Shown piece after piece: positions 35,754 through 44,725 of a stretch of 64,000 nt of DNA (its first letter is position 1; each line of letters opens with the position of its first letter). The DNA is from Succinimonas sp045124755 (GTDB lineage Bacteria > Pseudomonadota > Gammaproteobacteria > Enterobacterales > Succinivibrionaceae): NCBI RefSeq assembly GCF_045124755.1, contig NZ_JBGVMK010000096.1. One strand, written 5' to 3'. The notes below the pieces were generated by a model. The model was not told where the DNA came from. It was given only the letters and a program-made list of their open reading frames with translations, and did no database searches. Made by a program: the position numbers and the translations under genes.

Positions 35754-36233
35754 TTAAACTGACAGCGCTTCGGAATTAAACACTGCCGCGCTGCCTGAAT
35801 TAAAATCGCTGTTAAAGTCAGATTCCTCGCTGTCAATGCCGATGCTGGCCACCAGAGCGTTTCTGACAAAAACTGCGGTATCGGAAAAATTTATCAGGAT
35901 GTCTGCCAGCTTTTCGGCGTTTACCAGTTCAGCATCATATTTCTTTGACAGGATAAGAGCGTCATGAAACATTCCCAGATTGTTTCCTCTTATTCCTTCT
36001 CCGTTGTAGGAAAGCTCAAGAGCTGTTTTGAGAACACTGTAATCAAGTTTGGCAAACTTGTCAGGATCCGTTACCGGAGCGAAAATTGCCAGCTCATTGG
36101 TATTTTCAAGATACTGAATAGTAATGATAACGCCGCCGTCAGTTTCCATGGAACAGGAATTATCGCTGTCAGCTTCGGTATCCAGACCGGTTAATTTTGA
36201 AAACTCACTAAGCAATTTATTAAAAGCATTCAT
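35754..36233 (-). CDS. CesT/Tir-type (class I) type III secretion chaperone-like protein
   Basis: 159 residues, small and acidic like the class I effector chaperones (SicP, CesT, SycE). The pattern FNKLLSEFSKLTGL, then a beta strand with GGVIITIQYLENTNELAIFAPV, a LLKTALELSYNGEGIRGNNLG helix-strand, and a C-terminal helix DILINFSDTAVFVRNAL follows the CesT fold closely. It would bind the N-terminal region of the downstream protein and present it to a secretion ATPase. No secretion apparatus is in the window. Confidence 0.7.
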   Translation of the reverse strand: MNAFNKLLSEFSKLTGLDTEADSDNSCSMETDGGVIITIQYLENTNELAIFAPVTDPDKFAKLDYSVLKTALELSYNGEGIRGNNLGMFHDALILSKKYDAELVNAEKLADILINFSDTAVFVRNALVASIGIDSEESDFNSDFNSGSAAVFNSEALSV

Positions 36234-37274
36234 ATCAAATTATCCTGAGTGAAATGTTAGTCAAATCATGATTACTAAAATATTAAAACAAGTTAGAAAA
36301 CCTAAATGCTTATATTATTATATAATAATGATTATTGGATTATGTCTGCGCAGGGCTGGGTTCTCATGCAATTAAACCGGATGCTTGCAGTCAGCATTAA
36401 AGCAGTCATTTGTTATCTTTATATGGCAACCGCCGAAAAAGACAAGATTAAGCTCCGGAAAGTTTAAGTGCCGGTAATGAGCGCCTTTCCTCTCAGTATA
36501 CATTTCTCCTAACGCGCGAAATCCTCGCAAATTACGCTTTTCCCGGGTTATTTTTTTATTATGTTGTCTTCCTCACATATACGCCGGAAACTTTCATTAA
36601 AATCTCCATGAGTTTTCGAGATGGTGTGTTTCTGAAGCCTCTCTGTTAAAACGACGCAGAAGCGCGCTAAAGTCTGGCGGTTCAGGAGGCGCTCTCATGA
36701 TGTTTCAGCTGGATTAAGTCCTTAATTGCCAGCTCTCCCTGCCGGGGGCTTTTATGTTTTGCTATTGAGGAGCCGAGTCATCACAGGTTTTCTTCGGAGC
36801 AGAAGCGCAAGTAAAAGGATGGCGATTTCCTGAGAAACGAACCAGCCTTTTAACGAGATGCGGCAGGGGCAGAACGAGTTTTTCGGTACGGCACCGTCTT
36901 ACTGAGTAATTTTCGGTCAGTTGCAAAAGGTGTAACATCGTAAGAAATCCCCTGTCTCCTGATGAGAGCCCTTAAACCTTCCGAGCCGGCGCAGAAAATG
37001 TCAGCTTCAGCGAATAGCCCTGAGGACAGGCAGGAATAAGTTTTCCCCGGAACGTATAATAGTAAGCGAAGGGATTTCCCCGGCGGCGCTGCTTTTTTCC
37101 CGAAAACATCTTATGAGGATTTCAGAAAGAGGCGGCGGGCGCTCTCATATTGAAGAGGAACAATGGGTTGGCGCGTATTCATAGGGGAGCATAAAGACTG
37201 CGGCATAATGGCTGAGCTACCGGTATGCGCCTGTTTTTTTTGCATATTTACGTGTTTTATCATGGAGTGTTTTC
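36234..37274. other. Long (~1.04 kb) non-coding region upstream of modA
   Basis: No open frame with ribosome-binding site and sensible composition. The first 150 bases are AT-rich and belong to the effector island (likely chaperone promoter). The rest has mixed composition and may be eroded coding sequence plus the mod operon promoter. I looked for a molybdenum-cofactor riboswitch core and a ModE-type palindrome and could not make out either. Confidence 0.4.
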
Positions 37275-38255
37275 ATGGGAATATTGAATGCTGCCGGCGG
37301 CGAACGGTCGGCTTTTAGCAGCTTTTTCTCCGGCAAGTCGATTCTGGGCCGGGCGGTGTTAGCGGCGCTGTTTCTTACTGTGCCAGTGGTATGCTCCGGA
37401 ATAGGTTTCCGGGCTAAAACCCCGTCTCACAGCGCCGCAAAGGAGATTAGCCGTAAGGCCGAAGAATCAAAGGGCGGGGATCCGATTAAGGGCGGAGATG
37501 CTCCGGCAAAGGATATCAGGCTCACGGTTTTTGCTGCGGCCTCTCTCACGGAAACTCTTTCTGAGATCGGGAAAAGCTATGAGAAGGAGCATCCCGGGGT
37601 AAGAGTGGTATTCAGCTTTGATTCCTCCGGCACTTTAAAAACCCAAATCGCCGAAGGAGCGCAAAGTGATGTCTTTATCTCCGCCGCTCCGAAGCAGATG
37701 GATGCTCTTGATATCACCGCCGGCCCCGAAAAGAATCCCAAAGGCCTGGATTATGTGGCATCTGACACCCGTTTTAACCTTTTGGAAAACAAGGTAGTGC
37801 TGGCTGTGCCCCGGGATAACAAGAAGAATTTGCAGAGCTTTGACGATCTCGCTGCCGCTCTGAAGGCTCATACGGTATTTCTGGCTATCGGAAACTCCGA
37901 TGTGCCGGTAGGGCAGTATACCCTGAAAATTTTTGACTATTACAAGCTGGACATGAAGGACATGTATGCCCATAAGTCCCTGACTCTCGGGAGCAACGTA
38001 AAGGAGGTTACCTCCCAGGTTTCCGAGGGGGTGGTGGATGCCGGGATTGTCTACGCCACCGATGCTCATTCCGCCGGACTTGCCGTAGCGGGCACCGCCA
38101 CCCGGGAAATGGCCGGACAGGTCATTTATCCGGCAGCGGCTCTTAAAAATTCCAAAAATCCGGAGGAAGCCCGGGCCTTTCTTGACTACCTGAAAACCCC
38201 GGAATCCGGCAAGGTGTTTGAGAGCGTGGGCTTTACCGTGATTACCAAGCCTTAG
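37275..38255 (+). CDS. modA: Molybdate-binding periplasmic protein ModA
   Basis: 326 residues. A signal segment (AVLAALFLTVPVVC) and a ~50-residue Lys/Gly/Ser linker precede the binding domain. The mature part starts LTVFAAASLTETLSEIGKSYE, with ligand loops FSFDSSGTLKTQIAEGAQSDVFISA, then NKVVLAVPRDN and DAGIVYATDA, all ModA hallmarks. It captures molybdate (or tungstate) for the ModBC transporter. The Cys in the hydrophobic segment is not in a convincing lipobox, and the N-terminus is longer than usual, so the true start could be downstream. Confidence 0.93.
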   Translation: MGILNAAGGERSAFSSFFSGKSILGRAVLAALFLTVPVVCSGIGFRAKTPSHSAAKEISRKAEESKGGDPIKGGDAPAKDIRLTVFAAASLTETLSEIGKSYEKEHPGVRVVFSFDSSGTLKTQIAEGAQSDVFISAAPKQMDALDITAGPEKNPKGLDYVASDTRFNLLENKVVLAVPRDNKKNLQSFDDLAAALKAHTVFLAIGNSDVPVGQYTLKIFDYYKLDMKDMYAHKSLTLGSNVKEVTSQVSEGVVDAGIVYATDAHSAGLAVAGTATREMAGQVIYPAAALKNSKNPEEARAFLDYLKTPESGKVFESVGFTVITKP

Positions 38256-38381
38256 TGTGTTCAGAAAAGGCTTTTGGGAAAAGGCGCGGTATCTGCAGGA
38301 GAAACCGGGGCGGCGGAGTGACTGCGAAAGCCGCGCCGGCCTGCCGGAATAATTCAGCGCCGCGAACAAGGGAGATAATGC

Positions 38382-39056
38382 GTGGAAGAAACTCTGGATC
38401 TTTACCCTCTTTGGAATTCCATCCGTATTGCTCTGATAACCGCGGCGCTGGTATTTTTTGCGGGAATATCAAGCGCCTACTACATATCCCGGCTCCCCCG
38501 GATGGTAAAGGGCATCATCGATGTGGTTCTTACCATCCCCCTGGTGCTGCCGCCCACGGTTATCGGCTATCTCCTTTTGCGGACGCTGGGGCCGCACCGG
38601 CCCGTGGGGGAGTTCTTTCTGACCTATTTTGACCTCCGGCTCACCATGACCTGGTGGTCAACGATTTTTGCCACGGTGGTGGTAAGCTTTCCGCTGATGT
38701 ACCGCACCTGCCGCGGCGCCTTTGAGTCCTTTGACGAGAATATCAGCGATGCCGCAAGAACTCTGGGCCGCTCAGATTCCTGGATCTTCTGGCGCCTGAG
38801 ACTTCCTCTTTGCCGTCAGGGGATCATTGCCGGGGTGGTGCTGTCCTTTGCCCGGGCTCTGGGGGAATACGGCGCCACCAGCATGATCTCCGGCTACACC
38901 CCCGGAGAAACCGCCACCATCTCCACCACGGTCTACCAGCTGTGGCGCACGGAAAACGATGATCTGGCCGCCCAGTGGGTGCTCATAAACCTTTTGATTT
39001 CCTTTGCCGTGCTTCTGACCATAAATCTGCTGGAAAGAAAGCGGAGAAAACTGTAA
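38382..39056 (+). CDS. modB: Molybdate ABC transporter permease ModB
   Basis: 224 residues, five transmembrane helices. The EAA-type loop ARALGEYGATSMISGYTPGETATIS contacts the ATPase. The start is GTG 38382, supported by GGGAGA eight bases upstream and by the length of the family. It is 127 bases after modA and 36 before modC. Confidence 0.93.
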   Translation: MEETLDLYPLWNSIRIALITAALVFFAGISSAYYISRLPRMVKGIIDVVLTIPLVLPPTVIGYLLLRTLGPHRPVGEFFLTYFDLRLTMTWWSTIFATVVVSFPLMYRTCRGAFESFDENISDAARTLGRSDSWIFWRLRLPLCRQGIIAGVVLSFARALGEYGATSMISGYTPGETATISTTVYQLWRTENDDLAAQWVLINLLISFAVLLTINLLERKRRKL

Positions 39057-39092
39057 AAGCGGTGATAATTAAACAAGACAGACAAGCGCAAT

Positions 39093-40238
39093 ATGTCCCT
39101 CACGTTAGATTTTGAAAAGAAGCTGGATAACTTCACCCTGAAGGTGTCTCTGGATGCTCCGGACGGCGTTACGGCCCTTCTGGGGGCCTCCGGCTCCGGA
39201 AAAAGCATGACCCTCCGCTGCATTGCCGGCATTGCCAGACCGGACTCCGGCCGCATTGTTCTTAATGACCGGGTGATCTTCGATGCGGCAAAGGGCATTA
39301 ATCTCCGGCCCCAGGAGAGAAGAACCGGGTTTCTTTTTCAGAACTATGCCCTGTTTCCCGGCATGACTGTTTTTGAAAACGTCCTTATGGGAGTAAGATC
39401 CGCTGTTCATAAAAGCAAAGCTGACAGAATTCGCCTGGCCGGAGAGATGATTGAGAGAATGGAGCTTTCTCACGTAAGAAATTCCCGGGCTTCGGAAATC
39501 TCCGGAGGCGAGATGCAAAGAACTGCTCTGGCCCGAATTTTGGTGAACGATGCGGATATCATGATGCTGGATGAACCCTTTTCCGCGCTGGACGAGCACT
39601 TGAGATTCAGTTTGGAAAAAGAGCTCTCCCGGGTGATGCGTGAGTTCGGGAAGACCGTCATCTTAGTGTCTCATAACCGGGATGAGGTTTTTCGGCTGGC
39701 CGGCAGAGTGGCGGTAATTCACCGCGGCGTTATCGAGTCCTCGGGAGAGGTGCGAGCTGTTTTTGAGAATCCCGGGACAGTGCATGCCGCAAGACTTACC
39801 GGGGTAAAGAACATCGCTCCCGCCAAAATCGACGCTGCCGGATTTATCACGGTTCCGGGCTGGGGGATTCGGGCGCCGCTCCGGGGAGCAAATGAAGATA
39901 TTTCCGGGATCACCGCGGCGGGAATCCGCATGAATGACATGAGACTCAAGCCGTACCCTGGTGAAACAGGATCTGAGAAGTCAGGGCTGGCGGCATCAGA
40001 GTCGGCGGAGCCGGGCCGCTTCTATGATTTTGCCATTGAAAGCGTAACGGAGAATCTTTTCAGCTATACTCTGGATCTTCGTAATCCCCGGGTTCCGGAT
40101 CCCCGGCCCCTTTACTGGCAGGTATCCCGGGATATCTGGCGGCCCGGCACGCTAACCGGCAGCGACGGAGAGATGGCGGAAAACGCCGGAATTTCTCTTT
40201 TTATTCCGGACAGAGCGGTGATGGCTCTCCGGGGCTGA
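39093..40238 (+). CDS. modC: Molybdate ABC transporter ATPase ModC
   Basis: 381 residues. Walker A GASGSGKS at 31-38, Q-loop FLFQNYALFPGMTV, signature ISGGEMQR (the more usual form is SGGEkQR or SGGQxQR), Walker B IMMLDEPFSALDE, and switch His in LVSHNRDEV. The C-terminal ~150 residues replace or modify the usual TOBE domain: about 230-381 contain a linker and a short beta-rich segment rather than a clear pair of TOBE repeats. It powers molybdate import with ModB. Confidence 0.92.
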   Translation: MSLTLDFEKKLDNFTLKVSLDAPDGVTALLGASGSGKSMTLRCIAGIARPDSGRIVLNDRVIFDAAKGINLRPQERRTGFLFQNYALFPGMTVFENVLMGVRSAVHKSKADRIRLAGEMIERMELSHVRNSRASEISGGEMQRTALARILVNDADIMMLDEPFSALDEHLRFSLEKELSRVMREFGKTVILVSHNRDEVFRLAGRVAVIHRGVIESSGEVRAVFENPGTVHAARLTGVKNIAPAKIDAAGFITVPGWGIRAPLRGANEDISGITAAGIRMNDMRLKPYPGETGSEKSGLAASESAEPGRFYDFAIESVTENLFSYTLDLRNPRVPDPRPLYWQVSRDIWRPGTLTGSDGEMAENAGISLFIPDRAVMALRG

Positions 40239-40289
40239 GGGCCGGGAGAATCTTTCCGGAGGCGGGAAGGCCGCAGGAATGACAAATGA

Positions 40290-40350
40290 ACGACAGCATG
40301 ATGAAATGACAGCAATTATGAAATTGACAGCATGGTGAAATGACAGCATA
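40290..40350 (+). repeat. Short degenerate direct repeats in the moeA leader
   Basis: GACAGCA occurs at 40292, 40308, 40326 and 40342 (16-18 base steps), each in a context like aTGACAGCAtgrTGAAA. It lies directly before moeA and contains no obvious promoter. The repeat also resembles the true start region ATGAACAGCATGAACGAG, so it may have arisen by local duplication. Confidence 0.5.
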
Positions 40351-40362
40351 AGCGACAGGAAA

Positions 40363-41598
40363 ATGAACAGCATGAACGAGAAGCCTAAAAAAATGACCTT
40401 TCGGGAGACCAGAGATTTGCTGCTGTCCCGGATTAAGCCGGTTTCCGCGGAGACCGTCCCTTTAGATGAGGTTTATGGCCGGATCCTGGCCCGGGATGTC
40501 ATTGCCGGGATGATGATTCCTCATTATGACAGATCCCCTTTTGACGGGTATGCCTTCCGGAGCTCTGATGTGAACGGAGCATCCCCGGAGTCTCCGGTGA
40601 CCTTGAAAGTCATTGCTGAACTCAGGGCCGGGGACAGCGCGGGGGATCTTTGCCTCGGGGAGGGCGAGGCTGTCCGGATCATGACCGGAGCTCCGGTGCC
40701 CCGGGGGGCTGATGCGGTTACCAAGTACGAGGATACGGTGTTTACTCAGGATACGGTTACTCTGATGAGCTCCTTTCGTCCGGGCCAGAATGTGATCAGA
40801 GCCGGAGAGGATGTTAAGGCCGGGGCGGTGCTGGCCCGGAAGGGGGATCTTGCCGATACGGCGGTTATGGGCATGCTGGCCTCTCAGGGGCTTACGGAGG
40901 CTTATGTATACCGGAAACTTCGGGTGGCGGTGATCGCTACCGGAAATGAGCTTCAGGATCCCGGGAAGCCGCTTTCCGGCGGGCAGATTTATAATTCCAA
41001 CCGTTATATGCTGCTGTCCGAGCTAAAAAGAGCCGGATACTGTGCCGACTATGCCGGCAGAGCGGGAGATTCCGCGGCGGAGATTGCCTCTCTTGTGGCC
41101 GGAGCTCTTCAGGATCATGATGCCGTGATTACCACCGGCGGGGTTTCAGCCGGGGATTATGATCTGGTGCCGGATGCTCTTCGGGATCTCGGGGCCGAGA
41201 TTTTGGTTCATGGCGTCCGCATGAAGCCCGGCATGGCCTGTGTCTACGCTTTTCTGGGGGAGAAGCCCTGCATTGCTCTTTCCGGAAATCCGGCGGCGGC
41301 TCTTACCAATTACCATGGCATTGCCGCTCCTTTGCTGAGAAGCTATGCCGGCAGGAATAATGCCGCGCCCGATCTCATCAAAGTGCGGATGCTGGGGGAT
41401 TTTGCGAAGGGGGCCAAAGGGGAACGCCTGCTCCGGGGCCGCCTGGAGATCAGATACGGCCAGGCATGCATGAATCCCTCTCTGGAGCAGGGGAATGCGG
41501 TGATAAGCAGTCTGGCGGGGGCGGATCTTATGGTGATTGTTCCGGGGGAGCACGGCCCGGTAAAGGCGGGGGACGAGCTTTGGGGCTTTATGATTTAG
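40363..41598 (+). CDS. moeA: Molybdopterin molybdenumtransferase MoeA
   Basis: 411 residues. MoeA inserts molybdate into adenylylated molybdopterin. Family motifs: PHYDRSPFDGYAF near the N-terminus, IMTGAPVPRGADAV, then TGNEL, IYNSNRYML and TTGGVSAGDYDLVPDAL. Two ATGs (40363 and 40372) are possible; AGGAAA is closest to the first. It is the first cofactor gene after modC and starts a block of tightly packed genes. Confidence 0.95.
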   Translation: MNSMNEKPKKMTFRETRDLLLSRIKPVSAETVPLDEVYGRILARDVIAGMMIPHYDRSPFDGYAFRSSDVNGASPESPVTLKVIAELRAGDSAGDLCLGEGEAVRIMTGAPVPRGADAVTKYEDTVFTQDTVTLMSSFRPGQNVIRAGEDVKAGAVLARKGDLADTAVMGMLASQGLTEAYVYRKLRVAVIATGNELQDPGKPLSGGQIYNSNRYMLLSELKRAGYCADYAGRAGDSAAEIASLVAGALQDHDAVITTGGVSAGDYDLVPDALRDLGAEILVHGVRMKPGMACVYAFLGEKPCIALSGNPAAALTNYHGIAAPLLRSYAGRNNAAPDLIKVRMLGDFAKGAKGERLLRGRLEIRYGQACMNPSLEQGNAVISSLAGADLMVIVPGEHGPVKAGDELWGFMI

Positions 41599-41610
41599 GA
41601 AGGGACGCAG

Positions 41611-42627
41611 ATGAAAAAGGTGGCGATTCAGGATGCCGTCGGACTCCGGCTCTGTCATGACATTACCGAGATCCGAGAAGGCTTCAAGGGCGTGGCGTTT
41701 AAAAGAGATACCGTGATCCGGGAAGAGGATATCGAGCATTTCCTTAATATCGGCAAGCGTCATGTCTTTGTCTGGGATGACAGCATAAAGGAGCTTCATG
41801 AGGATGACTGCGCCCGGAGGATGGCGGCCATGGCGGATACTCCCGGCGCTCATTATGAGGGCCCCGCCGAGGGCAAGATGCTTCTTATTGCAGACCGGGA
41901 AGGACTTTTTCGGGTACGGCGGGAGCTTCTGAGAAACATTAACTGTATTCCGGATATCACCATTTGCTCCCTGCCGGATCATTATCCGGTTAAGAAGGGG
42001 AATCGGCTGGCCTCCATGCGCATTGTGCCCCTGGTTACCCCAGAGGAACACATTATCAGGGCGGAGTCTTTATGCAAGGAGGCCCGGCTTTTTGAGCTCC
42101 TGCCTTATCAGCCCTTAAAGACCGGAGTTATTATCACCGGTTCCGAGATCTTCCACGGCAGAATAAAGGATCGGTTTGAGCCGGTGATCCGGGCCAAGCT
42201 CGGATGTTTTCCGGGAGAAATGCTGGGAGCGCAGCTGTGCGATGACGATCCGGACATGATCGCCGGGGCCGCGGAGTCCTTTATCAGCCAGGGAGCCACC
42301 CTTCTGATCTTTACCGGCGGCATGTCGGTGGATCCGGATGATGTCACCCCGGCGGCCGTAAGAAAGCTGGGAGCGGAGATCCTGACCCATGGCATGCCAT
42401 CGCAGCCCGGGAACATGACGCTCCTTGGTTATCTTAACGGCATTGCCATTCTGGGGGTGCCCGGAGCAGCGGTCTCCCGGCCGGTCACCCTGCTGGACGT
42501 TCTTCTGCCGCAGATCTTCGCCGGAGAAAGGTTTTCCAGAGAGGATATCCGGAATCTCGCGGAGGGCGGACTTTGTCAGATGTGCGCCCGGTGTCATTAT
42601 CCCAACTGCTCCTTCGGAAGGTATTAG
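41611..42627 (+). CDS. Molybdopterin-binding (Mog-domain) protein with C-terminal cysteine cluster
   Basis: 338 residues. The second half has the MoaB/Mog molybdopterin-binding fold: TGVIITGSEIFHGRIKDRF, LLIFTGGMSVDPDDVTPAA, and LPG-like GVPGAAVSRP. The first half (KKVAIQDAVGLRLCHDITEI) is typical of a separate clade found beside molybdenum hydroxylases and formate dehydrogenases. The end has C-x2-C-x2-C-x4-C (CQMCARCHYPNC), a likely Fe-S or zinc site. Precise step unknown. Stop is 2 bases before the moaA start. Confidence 0.9.
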   Translation: MKKVAIQDAVGLRLCHDITEIREGFKGVAFKRDTVIREEDIEHFLNIGKRHVFVWDDSIKELHEDDCARRMAAMADTPGAHYEGPAEGKMLLIADREGLFRVRRELLRNINCIPDITICSLPDHYPVKKGNRLASMRIVPLVTPEEHIIRAESLCKEARLFELLPYQPLKTGVIITGSEIFHGRIKDRFEPVIRAKLGCFPGEMLGAQLCDDDPDMIAGAAESFISQGATLLIFTGGMSVDPDDVTPAAVRKLGAEILTHGMPSQPGNMTLLGYLNGIAILGVPGAAVSRPVTLLDVLLPQIFAGERFSREDIRNLAEGGLCQMCARCHYPNCSFGRY

Positions 42628-42629
42628 CC

Positions 42630-43589
42630 GTGCGTGATGCGTTTGGCCGTGATATTAGCTATTTGCGTCTTTCGGTAACCCGAAGATGCGGCTTTTCCTG
42701 CATTTACTGCGCGGATCGGGATTGTCCCGGGAGCCTGGCGGAGGAACTTTCCCTTTCTGAGATCCTGAGGATTGCGGAGGTTTTGTCCGGCATGGGAATT
42801 ACCAAGGTGCGTCTTACCGGAGGGGAACCTCTGATGCGCCGGGATATTACGGAGATCTGCCGGGGCCTTCGGGATCTTCCCGAAGTAAGAACGCTGGCAT
42901 TGACCACTAACGGCTTCCGTCTTGCAGAAACTGCCCGGGAGTTACGTGAAGCCGGAGTGTCCCGCATCAATATCAGCATCGATACCAGGAACCCCGCGGT
43001 TTTTGCCAGAATCACCGGGACGCCGGGGGCGGAGGCGGTGCTTTCCGGCATCGAGGCCGCTCTTTCCGCCGGCTTTGAGAAGGTTAAAATAAATGCCGTG
43101 CTCTTAAAGGGACTCAATGATGACGCGGCATCCATCAGGGATCTTGCGGAGTTATCCCAGAGGTATCCTCTTGATGTCAGGTTTATTGAGCTCATGCCGG
43201 CCGGCGGAACGGCATCCTCAGGAAGAGAGTTTTTTTCATCTGGAGCGGCCGTGCTCCGGGCTCTTCCGGAACTTCAGGAGGAGCCGGAAGAGCCGGTGTC
43301 CGGCGTGGCCCGGCTTTACCGGCTTCCGGGAGCCCCGGGACGCATCGGCATCATTGCTCCCGTATCTCAGAGATTCTGCGGCGGCTGTAACCGGATCCGG
43401 GTTACTGCAGACGGCATGCTGCGTCCCTGCCTGCTTTCTGACCGGGAGTACCGTCTCCGGGGACTTTCAGCAGCGGAGATCCGGGAGACCGCAGAAAAAG
43501 CGCTTCGGATGAAGCCCGGAGAGCACGGTCTTTCACAGGACGGTAATGATGACCATATCCGGATCCGGATGCAGCGCATAGGAGGCTGA
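42630..43589 (+). CDS. moaA: GTP 3',8-cyclase MoaA (radical SAM)
   Basis: First step of molybdopterin synthesis from GTP. I place the start at GTG 42630: GGAAGG is 8 bases upstream and the stop of the previous gene is 2 bases away. A TTG start at 42573 would overlap the previous gene. The radical-SAM cluster is Cys20, Cys24, Cys27 and the C-terminal substrate cluster is Cys250, Cys253, Cys267. The chain ends in the conserved Gly-Gly. 319 residues. Confidence 0.95.
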   Translation: MRDAFGRDISYLRLSVTRRCGFSCIYCADRDCPGSLAEELSLSEILRIAEVLSGMGITKVRLTGGEPLMRRDITEICRGLRDLPEVRTLALTTNGFRLAETARELREAGVSRINISIDTRNPAVFARITGTPGAEAVLSGIEAALSAGFEKVKINAVLLKGLNDDAASIRDLAELSQRYPLDVRFIELMPAGGTASSGREFFSSGAAVLRALPELQEEPEEPVSGVARLYRLPGAPGRIGIIAPVSQRFCGGCNRIRVTADGMLRPCLLSDREYRLRGLSAAEIRETAEKALRMKPGEHGLSQDGNDDHIRIRMQRIGG

Positions 43590-43590
43590 T

Positions 43591-44067
43591 GTGCCCGATT
43601 TTACCCATTTCAATGATCAGGGAAAGTCCCGCATGGTGGATGTGTCAGAAAAGAGCGACACCCTGCGCACGGCGGTGGCCGAGGGGCTGGTATACGTTAA
43701 TGAGGAAACCCTGAACCTTATTAAGAGCGGCGGCATTAAAAAGGGCGACGTGCTTACCGTGGCTCAGGTGGCTGGCATCATGGGGGCTAAAAAGACTCCG
43801 GATCTTATTCCCATGTGCCATCCCCTGCTGCTTTCCGGAGTGGATCTGGCGTTATCTCTTGATGAGGAGAGAACAGCCGTGCTCATCAGGGCCACCGTTA
43901 AGAACCGCGGCAGTACCGGAGTGGAAATGGAGGCTCTTACTGCCGTATCCGCCGCCGCTCTGACCGTTTACGACATGTGCAAGGCGGTGCAGAAAAACAT
44001 GGTGATCGGAAATATCAGACTGCTTCATAAAACGGGCGGCGTTCATGGCGAATATCATTGCTCCTGA
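43591..44067 (+). CDS. moaC: Cyclic pyranopterin monophosphate synthase MoaC
   Basis: 158 residues, starting at GTG 43591 with AGGAGG just upstream. It converts 3',8-cyclo-GTP to cyclic pyranopterin. Motifs: MVDVSEKSDTLRTAVAEG, PMCHPLLLSGVD, TGVEMEALTAVSAAALTVYDMCKAV. It overlaps mobA by 23 bases. Confidence 0.96.
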   Translation: MPDFTHFNDQGKSRMVDVSEKSDTLRTAVAEGLVYVNEETLNLIKSGGIKKGDVLTVAQVAGIMGAKKTPDLIPMCHPLLLSGVDLALSLDEERTAVLIRATVKNRGSTGVEMEALTAVSAAALTVYDMCKAVQKNMVIGNIRLLHKTGGVHGEYHCS

Positions 44068-44683
44068 TGCCGCCGTGGCGGTGCTGACCGGAGGCCGATC
44101 CTCCCGCATGGGTTTTCCGAAGGCCGAGCTTAAGAATCCCTCGGGGAGACAGTTTTTTGAGGCGCTGGCCGAGCAGCTTAGCTTTTTTCCCTGCCGTTAT
44201 CTTTCTGTGGCGCCGGATCAGCATTATGAATATCCCGGCTTTATCCCTCTTCGTGATGAGTATCCCGGCACAGGGCCCATGGGGGCCATTCTTACGGCGC
44301 TCAGCCATGCGGAGAAGGATCCCCTTTTTGTTATCGCCTGCGATATGCCGGCTTTTACCGGAGAAGAGGCCGGAAGGATTATTGCTGATTACCGGGGCGA
44401 GGATGCCCTGATACCGGCGGTTAACGGAAGATGGCAGCCTTTGGCGGCTTTGTATTCCCGGAGGATGATCCCGGTGTTCCGGGAATGTCTGGAAAAGGGG
44501 GATCTCAGGCTGCGTAACGCCATCATGAAGTCAGCTTACCGTCTTTGCGAGGTGCTGGAGGAACGCCGCTTTAATTACCTTAATCTCAATACCCCGGAGG
44601 AACTTCAGGAGTATCAGGTTTCCTTCGGGCCTCTTGGTGATAGCGCGGGGCTCCCGGAGGAAAGGGACAAGCCTGCGGTTTAA
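44045..44683 (+). CDS. mobA: Molybdenum cofactor guanylyltransferase MobA
   Basis: 212 residues. It transfers GMP from GTP to molybdopterin to form the bis-MGD used by the downstream formate dehydrogenase. Nucleotide motif LTGGRSSRMGFPKAEL replaces the canonical LAGG-x-S-x-RMGGxDK with minor changes. DEYPGTGPMGAILTAL and the CDMPAF metal-binding motif are also present. The C-terminal ~25 residues are Gly/Pro/Glu-rich. No moaD, moaE or moaB is in this window, so these must be elsewhere. Confidence 0.92.
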   Translation: MANIIAPDAAVAVLTGGRSSRMGFPKAELKNPSGRQFFEALAEQLSFFPCRYLSVAPDQHYEYPGFIPLRDEYPGTGPMGAILTALSHAEKDPLFVIACDMPAFTGEEAGRIIADYRGEDALIPAVNGRWQPLAALYSRRMIPVFRECLEKGDLRLRNAIMKSAYRLCEVLEERRFNYLNLNTPEELQEYQVSFGPLGDSAGLPEERDKPAV

Positions 44684-44725
44684 CGGAGAAGAGACTGGTG
44701 CCTGAGAAACAGGCAGATGGAAGCG

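Noticed and set aside
36234..37274. Molybdenum cofactor riboswitch or ModE operator upstream of modA
   Set aside because: I looked for the conserved riboswitch core and for the ModE inverted repeat and could not see either. A covariance search would be needed to exclude a divergent form.
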